Source: Spirochaetales bacterium
GTDB lineage: Bacteria > Spirochaetota > Spirochaetia > Sphaerochaetales > Sphaerochaetaceae
NCBI GenBank assembly: GCA_003247345.1
Contig: QJZS01000114.1
Location: 1 to 40,282, forward strand
Direction of reading: 5' to 3'
Length of the DNA stretch: 40,282 nt
The notes under the pieces are model-generated. The model was not told where the DNA came from, did no database searches, and saw only the letters and a list, made by a program, of their open reading frames with translations. Positions 25,266 to 34,321 of this stretch are shown one piece after another. Every line of letters begins with the position of its first letter. Positions within the stretch are counted from its first letter, which is position 1. The position numbers and the translations under genes are program-made.

Positions 25266-27773
25266 ATGGCTAAGAAATATCTCATCATTGGAGGAGTCGC
25301 AGGAGGTGCAGGTACTGCAGCCCGACTCAGACGAAGAGATGAAGAAGCAGAAATCATCATGTTCGAACGTGGAGAATACATCAGTTATGCAAACTGTGGA
25401 CTCCCCTATTATGCGGGCAACGTAATCACCGATCGTTCACGCTTGTTCGTCATGACCCCTGAGAGATTCAAGGAATCATTGAACGTAGAGGCAAGAATCC
25501 AGAGCGAAGTCGTCTCTATCAACCGTGAAGCAAAATCGGTTCATGTTCGTGATTTGAAAAACAATACTGAGTATGACGAACGCTATGACGCACTTATCCT
25601 TTCTCCTGGTGCAAGTCCAATGCGACCTCCCATTCCAGGTATCGATCACCCAGCCATCCTTTCACTTCGCTCGGTAGCTGATATCGACACAATCAAAGAG
25701 AAAGTAGACAGCCCCACGACAAAACGTGCAGTAGTTGTCGGCGGAGGCTTCATCGGCTTGGAAATGGCCGAGAACCTCAAAGAAAGAGGATTGCAGGTAT
25801 CAGTCGTCGAAGCTCTCGAGCAGGTCATGAATATCATCGACTATGATTTGGCAGCTGAAGTACAACAACACCTCAGAGCTAAGGGTGTCGGTCTTTTCCT
25901 GAAAGACGGAGTAGCAGCCTTTGAGCACCACGACAGCCTGGTAACCGTGCGCCTAGCCTCTGGCACCCTTATCGATGCTGACTTGGTCATCCTTTCCATC
26001 GGTGTTCGTCCTGACACTGCTTTCCTGAAAGATTCCGGTATCAAATTGGCTAAGAACGGAGCTATCATTGTTGATAAGTATTTCTCAACGAATGATGAGA
26101 ATATCAAAGCAGTCGGTGATGCCATTGTATTTCAAAGCCCACTGTCCAAGATGGAGGTAACCATCCCCTTGGCAGGACCTGCAAACAAGCAAGCCCGTAT
26201 TTGTGCAGATAATGTTATCGACGGAAACAAGAAGCCTTATGGTGGAATTATCGGAACCAGTATTGCCAAGATTTTCGATATAACCGTAGCATCAACCGGT
26301 TTGACAAAGAAAGGTTTGAAAGCTGCTGGACTACCCTTCCGCAGTGCCGTTACCCATATCGGTAACCATGCAGGTTATTATCCCAATGTAAGACAACTTA
26401 CCCTTAAGGTCCTATATGAACCTACAACCGGAAAGATTTGGGGTGGCCAAGCAGTTGGCTATGGTGGCGTCGACAAACGCATAGACGTTATTTCGGCATT
26501 CATCGGTAAGGAAGGCAGTGTGTATGATCTTGCCGAGTTTGAACAAGCTTATGCTCCACCATTCTCCAGTGCAAAAGACCCCGTAAACATGGTCGGTTTC
26601 ATCGCCGTCAATGTATTGGAAGGCATGAGTGACACAATCGCTTGGGATGAAGCTGAAGAAGCACGCAAGAACGGTGCATTCATGCTTGACGTCCGAAGTG
26701 CTGAAGAATTTGAGCTGGGAGCAATCGAAGGTGCTGTGAATATTGCACATACCCAACTTCGCTACCATCTCGCAGAAGTACCCAAGGATAAGGAAATCAT
26801 CGTCAACTGTGCTATCGGATTGCGTGGCTACCTTGCTGAACGCATCCTCAGGCAGAATGGGTATACCAACGTTAAGAACCTCACCGGTGGTTTCAAGACC
26901 TATGATCATGCAATTCGTGAACGTGAATTGCTTAAGAACCGAGAAGTTGTCACCATCAAAAAGGACAGTGCAACGATCGATTACCTCAATGAGGATGGTT
27001 CTTTCCGTAAGCGTACCGAGAACAAGATTCTCAAAATCGATGCATGTGGTTTGCAATGCCCCGGACCGATCATTCGCCTGAAGAAAGAGATCGACAACCT
27101 TGAACAAGGCGACCGCATCATCGTAAGAGCTTCTGATCCCGGATTCAGCGTCGATGTTGATGCATGGTGCAAACTCACCGGCAATGACTTGGTATCAGTG
27201 AATACCGCCGAAGGTATCATCGAGGCAGTCATCGAGAAGGGAAATCCTGCAGTTTGTTCCATGCCGGACTCTGCTGGGGAAAAACCGGCAATCTGTGCTC
27301 CTGACAATGGAGCGACCATGGTTGTCTTCTCCAACGATTTGGACAAAGCTTTGGCTTCATTTGTATTGGCTAACGGAGCTGCAGCTTCCGGAAAGCAAGT
27401 CACTATGTTCTTCACCTTCTGGGGTCTTTCCATCCTGAGAAAGAAACAAGCTCCAAAGGTCAAGAAAGACTTCATGGGCAAAATGTTCGGCATGATGCTT
27501 CCCAAGGGATTTGATGAGCTCAAGCTCTCATCCATGAATATGGGCGGTATGGGGGCTAGCATGATGAAAGGCCGCATGAAGAAAAAGAATGTGGACCAAG
27601 TTCAGAAAATGTTTGAGGAAGCCAGGAATGCAGGAGTTCGCATGGTAGCTTGCCAGATGTCGATGGACATCATGGGTATTACCAAGACCGAATTGCTCGA
27701 TGGTATTGAAATCGGAGGCGTAGCAACCTATATGGGAGCTGCCTCAGATAGCAAAGTTAATCTCTTTATCTAA
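25266..27773 (+). CDS. Multidomain CoA-disulfide reductase-like FAD oxidoreductase, rhodanese, TusA and DsrE2 fusion
   Basis: YLIIGGVAGGAGTAARLRR (FAD), YISYANCGLPYYAG (CoADR cysteine), NCAIGLRGYLAERIL (rhodanese), DACGLQCPGPIIRLKKEID (TusA CPGP), and a DsrE2-like C-terminus with VACQMSMDIMGI. Confidence 0.92.
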   Translation: MAKKYLIIGGVAGGAGTAARLRRRDEEAEIIMFERGEYISYANCGLPYYAGNVITDRSRLFVMTPERFKESLNVEARIQSEVVSINREAKSVHVRDLKNNTEYDERYDALILSPGASPMRPPIPGIDHPAILSLRSVADIDTIKEKVDSPTTKRAVVVGGGFIGLEMAENLKERGLQVSVVEALEQVMNIIDYDLAAEVQQHLRAKGVGLFLKDGVAAFEHHDSLVTVRLASGTLIDADLVILSIGVRPDTAFLKDSGIKLAKNGAIIVDKYFSTNDENIKAVGDAIVFQSPLSKMEVTIPLAGPANKQARICADNVIDGNKKPYGGIIGTSIAKIFDITVASTGLTKKGLKAAGLPFRSAVTHIGNHAGYYPNVRQLTLKVLYEPTTGKIWGGQAVGYGGVDKRIDVISAFIGKEGSVYDLAEFEQAYAPPFSSAKDPVNMVGFIAVNVLEGMSDTIAWDEAEEARKNGAFMLDVRSAEEFELGAIEGAVNIAHTQLRYHLAEVPKDKEIIVNCAIGLRGYLAERILRQNGYTNVKNLTGGFKTYDHAIRERELLKNREVVTIKKDSATIDYLNEDGSFRKRTENKILKIDACGLQCPGPIIRLKKEIDNLEQGDRIIVRASDPGFSVDVDAWCKLTGNDLVSVNTAEGIIEAVIEKGNPAVCSMPDSAGEKPAICAPDNGATMVVFSNDLDKALASFVLANGAAASGKQVTMFFTFWGLSILRKKQAPKVKKDFMGKMFGMMLPKGFDELKLSSMNMGGMGASMMKGRMKKKNVDQVQKMFEEARNAGVRMVACQMSMDIMGITKTELLDGIEIGGVATYMGAASDSKVNLFI

Positions 27774-27776
27774 TTT

Positions 27777-27983
27777 CTAATAATGGGGTGGCCTTCTGTC
27801 AGCAATGGCGGGGCCACCTCCTACTTCATCACTCAAATCAACAAGTCGTTTTTCCAAGAGCTCTAGTCGGCTGGTGAGAAGTCCAATCTCTTTGGCTTGC
27901 TCAGTCACTACCGAATTCAGAGTCACTATTGTTTCTTCAGCATACGCCAGTTTCATTTCAAGCTTTGTCAGACGTTCTTCCAT
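27777..27983 (-). CDS. slyX: SlyX family protein
   Basis: MEERLTKLEMKLAYAEETIVTLNSVVTEQAKEIGLLTSRLELLEKRL...PPHY with the characteristic SlyX C-terminal PPHY. SD AGGAG. Confidence 0.9.
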   Translation of the reverse strand: MEERLTKLEMKLAYAEETIVTLNSVVTEQAKEIGLLTSRLELLEKRLVDLSDEVGGGPAIADRRPPHY

Positions 27984-28152
27984 AGTAATCGCTCCTGACG
28001 CATATCCTATCACGCGTTTCAATACTCGACAACTCACCTATCTGTTGCAAGAATCCTTCAATTTGTGCGAATTTGGCTTGTAAGATACCCTTTTCATGCT
28101 ATACTGACTTGTATTTTGTTGCAAAATGGTGCAGATGAGAGGAATATGAGGA

Positions 28153-29118
28153 ATGAAGGGAGAACGTGTTGCACAACTTGAGTTGCTACTTCACTCTCAC
28201 CCCGAGGGGTTGAGGAGAGCGGAGATTGCAAGGCGACTAGGAGTCCACCGATCTACAATCAGCCGTTATGTTGATGATTTGAAACAATACATCGACATAT
28301 ATGAGGAAAACAACCTCATCAAAATCAAAGACCGTGAAGAGGACGAAAACATCGCCCTCAGTGTTTACGAGAGCCTGGCTTTCAACTTATCTGCAGAGAT
28401 GCTCGCAACCAGTACAGAATTCCAGAATCCCCACTTGGCATCAGGACTCAGAAAGATTGCCATGAACATGCGTTCCTACGCCCCAAAGATCAGTGAGAAT
28501 GTGGTAAGTCTGGCAGAACAAATTGATAAAAAGATCCAAGAGAAAAAGGAAAGCAGCAAATTCAATTCAATCCTTGAAGTTTTGATAGATTCTTGGGTAT
28601 CAGGAAGAATTGTACGTATTGTTCAGAGTCTCAAGGGTTTTGATTCCATCGAAACTGAGCTTGCCCCCTACTTCATCGGATTCCGTGAGGAAGAAAGTTC
28701 ACGTCATCCTATCAGTGTAACGGGAAGATTGAGGCATACCACAGAAATCATCACCATCGACATCAGCACGATCACCAGTGCCATCATCCTTGATGAAACC
28801 TATACGATCCCTGACAACCTCAAGCCTTTCAAATTTCCTGACCGCGAAGAACGGTACGAAGCCATTGACATGGTACCATTGAGCCTTAAGCTCAAGGAAC
28901 GCTCTGCAATGAATGTATTCCATTCCGTAGTACATGGCTCACCTATTTTTGAAAAGCAGAGTGACGGAACTTTGATCTGTAATATGGATGTTGAGAATTC
29001 TATTGAGCTCTATCTGAGAATCATCCAATGTGGTGACTCGGTTGAGATATTGGGACCTGACAGTTTCAGAAAAAAATTCTGCAAAATGCTGAATAAAATC
29101 TTGGCGCTGTATCAGTAA
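28153..29118 (+). CDS. HTH transcriptional regulator with WYL domain
   Basis: N-terminal HTH RRAEIARRLGVHRSTISRYVDDL; C-terminal WYL-type region ending SVEILGPDSFRKKFCKML. Confidence 0.8.
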   Translation: MKGERVAQLELLLHSHPEGLRRAEIARRLGVHRSTISRYVDDLKQYIDIYEENNLIKIKDREEDENIALSVYESLAFNLSAEMLATSTEFQNPHLASGLRKIAMNMRSYAPKISENVVSLAEQIDKKIQEKKESSKFNSILEVLIDSWVSGRIVRIVQSLKGFDSIETELAPYFIGFREEESSRHPISVTGRLRHTTEIITIDISTITSAIILDETYTIPDNLKPFKFPDREERYEAIDMVPLSLKLKERSAMNVFHSVVHGSPIFEKQSDGTLICNMDVENSIELYLRIIQCGDSVEILGPDSFRKKFCKMLNKILALYQ

Positions 29119-29176
29119 TAATATTCTTGCCCCTCGGCACGAATGTCGATATGCTATGTAGCAGGAGGAAACAACG

Positions 29177-29338
29177 ATGAAAGAGTATGAATGCGATCTT
29201 TGCGGGTATGTATACGACCCCACAGTAGGTGATCCCGATAACGGAATCGAGCCCGGAACAGCTTTTGAAGATCTTCCCGAAGATTGGGTTTGCCCTCTCT
29301 GCGGAGCTCCTAAAACTGACTTTTCACCACGCGACTAA
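29177..29338 (+). CDS. Rubredoxin (not in the supplied ORF track)
   Basis: [53 protein letters not shown]. Two CxxCG iron-binding motifs; SD AGGAGG upstream. Confidence 0.97.
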   Translation: MKEYECDLCGYVYDPTVGDPDNGIEPGTAFEDLPEDWVCPLCGAPKTDFSPRD

Positions 29339-29355
29339 GGTCGCAAATCACTAAG

Positions 29356-29386
29356 AACGGGGATGGTTTTACCTTCCCCGTTTTTT
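29356..29386 (+). terminator. Intrinsic terminator after rubredoxin
   Basis: AACGGGGA...TCCCCGTT followed by a T-run. Confidence 0.85.
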
Positions 29387-29407
29387 GTACCCTAAGGAAA
29401 CAGATAT

Positions 29408-29908
29408 ATGATCAGACCAATGAGAAGAATCAACCAAGCGCTCACTTCCGAGCAATCTCAAATGATACTGGACCAAGGCTCCTATGGAGTTCTCGCTTGT
29501 CTTGGTGATGATGACTATCCCTATGCCGTTCCCCTCAACTATGTCTATTTTGAGGGAAAGTTGTATATGCACAGTGCAAAAGAAGGCCACAAGCTCGCAT
29601 CTATTTCAAAACACAATAAGGTGTCATTTACCGTTGTAGGAAACGATACGGTTGTGAGCGAGAAATACACTACCGTTTTTACCAGTGTCATTGCCTTCGG
29701 CAGAGCCTCATTGGCAACGGGAGAAGAACATAAAAAAGCATTTCTTGCCTTAAATGATAAATATTGTGCCGATCGTCCAGACAAAGAACGCATGGAGGCC
29801 GCCTTAAATTGCAACAGAGCAGTCATCATTGCAATAGAAATTGAACATTTGACAGGCAAACAAGCAAAAGAACTCATCGGAGCCCTACCCGGCAGCGATA
29901 AATCTTAG
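29408..29908 (+). CDS. Pyridoxamine 5'-phosphate oxidase family protein, NimA-like flavoprotein
   Basis: GSYGVLACLGDDDYPYAVPLNYVYFEGKLYMHSAKEGHKLASISKHNKVSFTVVG. Confidence 0.85.
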   Translation: MIRPMRRINQALTSEQSQMILDQGSYGVLACLGDDDYPYAVPLNYVYFEGKLYMHSAKEGHKLASISKHNKVSFTVVGNDTVVSEKYTTVFTSVIAFGRASLATGEEHKKAFLALNDKYCADRPDKERMEAALNCNRAVIIAIEIEHLTGKQAKELIGALPGSDKS

Positions 29909-29936
29909 TACATTTGTTTTCATACAGGAGAAATCT

Positions 29937-30506
29937 ATGGAACTCATGGACGCAATCAATAAGAGAAAAGCAAATCGTGCCCTCGACACGAAAACAATAG
30001 ACAATGAAATACTGGTCAGGCTTGCCATGGCAGCTTCGACAGCTCCCTCCTCCATGAATAATCAACCTTGGAGATATGTTACAGTTACCGACCCAAAGGT
30101 CCTTGGAGATCTAAAAGAAACCTTGTCCCCCGGAAATTACTGGGCCAAGAAATCTCCCGCGATTGTCGGGGTTGTTACCAACAATGCATGGGGAATGACC
30201 CTAGGAAATCGAGAGTATGCGCCGTTCGAATTGGGAATGGCTACCATGGCCTATCAGATACAGGCAATTTCTGAAGGGTTATATGTTCACCCGATTGCAG
30301 GTTTCAATGCAGATGAAGCCAAAAAGGTAATGCATATCGCCTCAGAAGATTCTTTGATGGTTCTCTTGGTACTCGGCTATCCTGGAGATGATTCAGGTTT
30401 GAGCGAAAAACATCTTGCCAGCGAAAAATCGGAAAGAGTCCGTCTTCCACTGGAAAAATTCCATTCCTTCAATACTTTTACTGAAGAGATGAAGCCACAA
30501 AAATAA
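29937..30506 (+). CDS. Nitroreductase family protein
   Basis: NKRKANRALDTKTIDNEILVRLAMAASTAPSSMNNQPWRYVTV; SD AGGAG. Confidence 0.88.
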   Translation: MELMDAINKRKANRALDTKTIDNEILVRLAMAASTAPSSMNNQPWRYVTVTDPKVLGDLKETLSPGNYWAKKSPAIVGVVTNNAWGMTLGNREYAPFELGMATMAYQIQAISEGLYVHPIAGFNADEAKKVMHIASEDSLMVLLVLGYPGDDSGLSEKHLASEKSERVRLPLEKFHSFNTFTEEMKPQK

Positions 30507-30508
30507 AA

Positions 30509-31822
30509 TTACTGCAAATGCACAATCTCTTGGTTGATCGCCTCTTTGAGGCGTTCTTCCTCTGTGACGATCATATTGCTTTCTTTTAAGAACACGCTTC
30601 CAATCATTCCTCCCGCCAATAGAACACCGAGGATGATTAACATTAGCGTCGAATACTTTTGGACAAGTATCACACTGATAGAAAGGATGATAATACAAGC
30701 ACATTGGCTGAATAAGAGCAACATCCCTTGAATGACTTCCTCACTCACCCCTTGGCCCAATTCTGCTGCATATTGTGTCCCAATTGGAATCGAAGCAAGC
30801 AGGGAAAGTCCCACAATCGACGAACCTATCAGTGCAATTGCTTCACCATTTAAGATGACCGAACCAATCTGCTGGCAAAAAACCAATAACAAAATTCCAG
30901 GAACGGAGCAAACATTACAAAACATAAAAAATAGTTTGCGTCTTCTGAATCGATCGGAAAGTGCAGGTAAAATTATTGCTCCGACCATACCACCTGCCAA
31001 CATTGCTATACCCAAAAATCCATTGGAATCAGCAAATCCAAGATATTCGCTTATTTCATCGATTTTTATAAAGAGCGTCATCAAAACTCCCCACCCTATG
31101 GAAAAAATTGCCACAAGGCCTGTGAGTGATGCTTTTGCATTCAGCGTTTTAAAAGAAGTCTTGTAGTCTTCTTTTGGATTCTCAGGGATGGAAGATGAGG
31201 GGGTCGGCGGATTTTCACGAATCAAGAGGGCTGCCACAAACGCAAGAAGGCTGCTGAGAATCCCATAGAATCGCATCATATTCTCAAATCCACTTCCCCA
31301 TGCAGGGTCGTTTGCCTTTGTAACAACCATCAAGGGAGAAAGGACCATCACCACACCAAGGGAAAAATAGAGACTTGCACTGGTAAGACCGACCGCCATA
31401 CCACGTTCACGAATGGGGAACCATCTACTGATGATTTCAGTAATACTGGTAAGAACAAGGGCTTGAGCTAATGCAAGAAAAAACTGGCCTACCAGTACAA
31501 GATTGAAATGGGAGACATATACCAATTTGGTTACAGAACCAATGACTACCAATATACTGGCTATCCAAATTGCCCATCGAATCCCCAATTTATGAAGAAC
31601 ATACGTTGAAGGGATACTTGCGAAGACAAAAACTACCAGATACGTCAAAGACATGAGATCAACTGGATTCATAAGTCGCTGAAATCCATGTCCTACATAA
31701 AAGTCGTTGGCAACTCTACCTACAGGGGATAGATTCAGCCAATGAATCTCCACAGAGAGGATAAGAAGAACGAGGGATAGGAGTATAAACCAACGGTAGC
31801 GATATGCCCTGACGCTTTTCAT
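30509..31822 (-). CDS. MFS transporter
   Basis: 12-TM protein; GQFFLALAQALVLTSITEIISRWFPIRERGMAVGLTSASLYFSLG motif. Confidence 0.88.
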   Translation of the reverse strand: MKSVRAYRYRWFILLSLVLLILSVEIHWLNLSPVGRVANDFYVGHGFQRLMNPVDLMSLTYLVVFVFASIPSTYVLHKLGIRWAIWIASILVVIGSVTKLVYVSHFNLVLVGQFFLALAQALVLTSITEIISRWFPIRERGMAVGLTSASLYFSLGVVMVLSPLMVVTKANDPAWGSGFENMMRFYGILSSLLAFVAALLIRENPPTPSSSIPENPKEDYKTSFKTLNAKASLTGLVAIFSIGWGVLMTLFIKIDEISEYLGFADSNGFLGIAMLAGGMVGAIILPALSDRFRRRKLFFMFCNVCSVPGILLLVFCQQIGSVILNGEAIALIGSSIVGLSLLASIPIGTQYAAELGQGVSEEVIQGMLLLFSQCACIIILSISVILVQKYSTLMLIILGVLLAGGMIGSVFLKESNMIVTEEERLKEAINQEIVHLQ

Positions 31823-31900
31823 AGTTTGTAGAATATCCGATTACAAGCCATTTGTATATGTTCTCTAGAACAATGAATATATAATGCATATAATCCAGAC

Positions 31901-32674
31901 ATGCATGAAACATTAGAATTATTGAACACCCGTCGTTCGGTTCGTTCTTTCGAAGAACGAGATATCGAAAAAGAAGCTCTTTCTCTACTGAAGGAAGCAA
32001 CACTACGCGCACCTACAGCAGGAAACATGGCCCTTTATTCTATCATTGAGGTACAGGACCAAGAAAAGAAAGATACGCTTGCGAAACTTTGTGATAATCA
32101 ACCGATGATCGGCAAAGCCCCCGTGGTCTGGATTTTTCTCGCTGATATGCAGAAATGGGTAAATTATTTCCAGGAAAGCGGCGCGGTCCAGAGATCCCAA
32201 ACACCTTTCAGGGAACCTGGGCTTGGAGATATGCACCTTTGTTTGCAGGATGCGATCATCGCTGCACAGAATGCGGTAGTTGCTGCAGAGGCACTGGGGA
32301 TAGGCTCCTGTTACATTGGAGATATCATTGAGAATTTCGAAATCATTCGCGATATGTTCGGCCTGAAACAATATACAATCCCAGCCTGCATGCTGATCTT
32401 TGGCTACCCGAAGGGCAAGGGACCTGTAAAACTTACCCCACGTTGCCCCGATGAAAGTATTTTCATGAAAGACGGGTATCAGGAACCTCATCTCGAAGAG
32501 ATGAAAATAGCATATGCATTGCATGAAGAGCAGAGGCGAGCAACAAAGTCACTGCCTTACGAAAATACAGGAACTCTTGCTGATTACTACTATCTTAGAA
32601 AGCATTCAAGCGCCTTTATGGAGGAGATGAATCGCTCTGCCAAAGTGATGTTTGAAACGTGGAAGAAAGGCTAA
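31901..32674 (+). CDS. Nitroreductase family protein (NADPH-dependent oxidoreductase type)
   Basis: LLNTRRSVRSFEERDIEKEALSLLKEATLRAPTAGNMALYSIIEV; GIGSCYIGDI; IFGYPKG. Confidence 0.9.
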   Translation: MHETLELLNTRRSVRSFEERDIEKEALSLLKEATLRAPTAGNMALYSIIEVQDQEKKDTLAKLCDNQPMIGKAPVVWIFLADMQKWVNYFQESGAVQRSQTPFREPGLGDMHLCLQDAIIAAQNAVVAAEALGIGSCYIGDIIENFEIIRDMFGLKQYTIPACMLIFGYPKGKGPVKLTPRCPDESIFMKDGYQEPHLEEMKIAYALHEEQRRATKSLPYENTGTLADYYYLRKHSSAFMEEMNRSAKVMFETWKKG

Positions 32675-32713
32675 TTTTCTTGCTTAAGAGAAGTTTTGCC
32701 TCTACCATAAGGT

Positions 32714-34321
32714 ATGCCATATTCAATATTGTTGGTGGATGACGAATCAGCTGTCAGAGAAGGTATACGCAGCAGAACACCTTGGGAACAGTATAACTTT
32801 ACCGTCGTCGGAGAAGCCGGTAACGGTATAGAAGCCTTGGAACTGGTCGAGGAATTGCAACCTGATGTCGTCATTACCGATATCAGGATGCCCTATCTGG
32901 ATGGGATTGAATTGATTCAGCAAATCCGACTCGCCCATCCGGCAATTACCCTTGTCATTCTCAGTGGGTATGACGAATTCACCTATGCCCAACAAGCAAT
33001 GCATTATGATGTCACTGAATATGTCCTAAAACCTGTATCTGTTGATGATTTATGCCAGCTTCTTGAACGTTTAAGCAATCGTTTGGATCAAGAGATAAAA
33101 CGAACACAAGACCAAGCACGATTAAAACAAGCCTACAAGCAAGCGCTTCCTCTTATCAGAGAAAAATTCCTCGTGTCTCTCTTAACTACCTCACATCCGT
33201 TGTTGGACGGAAACCTCATCGCCAAAGCCAAAGAGTATGGTTATGACTTGGATAAAGATGAGTTCATGGTTGCCCTCGTAGAAACCGAACGGATTCAGAA
33301 CGATCCGTTGCAGGCTTTGGCAATGCTGGAAGTGGCAGAAGACGTCTGTAAGGATGAAAGTGGAACCTTGGTTTTCCAGTTTGAAAATCAAATCGTTGTT
33401 ATCTTCAGTGCACACAGCCACGGACAGTCCCACTATGATTTTGTATTCCGAAAGCAAACATATAGAAAAGCTGAACAATTACATGCGTATCTGAAAAAAT
33501 ACAATTTCAATGTCATCATAGGTATTGGCAACCAAGTCCACTTACCATCGGCGATCACACAGTCCTATCGCCAAGCATTGAGAGCATTGAATTATAGTTC
33601 AAGCTATCCTGACCAACCGTTGCTGTTCATCAGGGATTTGGAAGCAGAACCAGGGCAGGAACAACAAGGGGCCGTAGAGGAATTAAAAGCAAATATCCTA
33701 TTGGCAGTAAAGATGGGCAATGAACAGCAGGTAAGCGAATCAGTCGCTTCGTTGTTCGGTGAAGTTTTGGCTTCGCTGAGTCTGATGCAAATCCAAGAAC
33801 TGGTATTCGAACTGGCTTTTTCTCTCCATGATCTGGCGCATAGCTATGGCCATACGCTTTTTACCCTTACAGAGGAAGATGGCAGGAGCTTATTTTCAGA
33901 ACTCTCTTCTTTGACCACCCTCAGCAAAGCAAGACGTTGGTTTACTCGCGTCTGCCTTGAACTAAGGGAAATGATTGCAGGGCAACGGGAAAACTCACAT
34001 ATCCAATTCATCACCAAGGCTCAAGCTCTGATCGCCAAACACTTTACGGAACCCGGTTTTGGACTGGAGCAGATTTGCGAGATGATTGGAGTGAGTCCCT
34101 CATACTTCAGCTCTACGTTCAAGAAAGAAGTAGGGAAAAGTTTCGTCCAACATTTGACTGGTATGAGGTTGGATCGCGCAAAAGAACTTCTGATCAAGAC
34201 TGAAGGAAAAACGTACGAAATTGCCCAGTCTGTTGGATTCTCAGAACCCAACTATTTCAGCTTCTGCTTCAAACGTTACGAAGGAGTGTCACCCAGCCAG
34301 TATAGACAGGCCCATAGATGA
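32714..34321 (+). CDS. Response regulator with AraC-type DNA-binding domain (YesN-like)
   Basis: REC domain SILLVDDESAVREGIRSRTPW...VVITDIRMPYLDGIELI...SGYDEF; C-terminal AraC HTH pair. Confidence 0.94.
   Translation: MPYSILLVDDESAVREGIRSRTPWEQYNFTVVGEAGNGIEALELVEELQPDVVITDIRMPYLDGIELIQQIRLAHPAITLVILSGYDEFTYAQQAMHYDVTEYVLKPVSVDDLCQLLERLSNRLDQEIKRTQDQARLKQAYKQALPLIREKFLVSLLTTSHPLLDGNLIAKAKEYGYDLDKDEFMVALVETERIQNDPLQALAMLEVAEDVCKDESGTLVFQFENQIVVIFSAHSHGQSHYDFVFRKQTYRKAEQLHAYLKKYNFNVIIGIGNQVHLPSAITQSYRQALRALNYSSSYPDQPLLFIRDLEAEPGQEQQGAVEELKANILLAVKMGNEQQVSESVASLFGEVLASLSLMQIQELVFELAFSLHDLAHSYGHTLFTLTEEDGRSLFSELSSLTTLSKARRWFTRVCLELREMIAGQRENSHIQFITKAQALIAKHFTEPGFGLEQICEMIGVSPSYFSSTFKKEVGKSFVQHLTGMRLDRAKELLIKTEGKTYEIAQSVGFSEPNYFSFCFKRYEGVSPSQYRQAHR

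Noticed and set aside
26412-27577. Long minus-strand ORFs (231 and 198 aa)
   Set aside because: Antisense to the CoADR-rhodanese-TusA-DsrE gene, which has clear conserved motifs.
27787-27818. GGTGGCC/GGCCACC inverted repeat
   Set aside because: Lies inside the slyX coding 3' end and has no T-tract; most likely coding coincidence.
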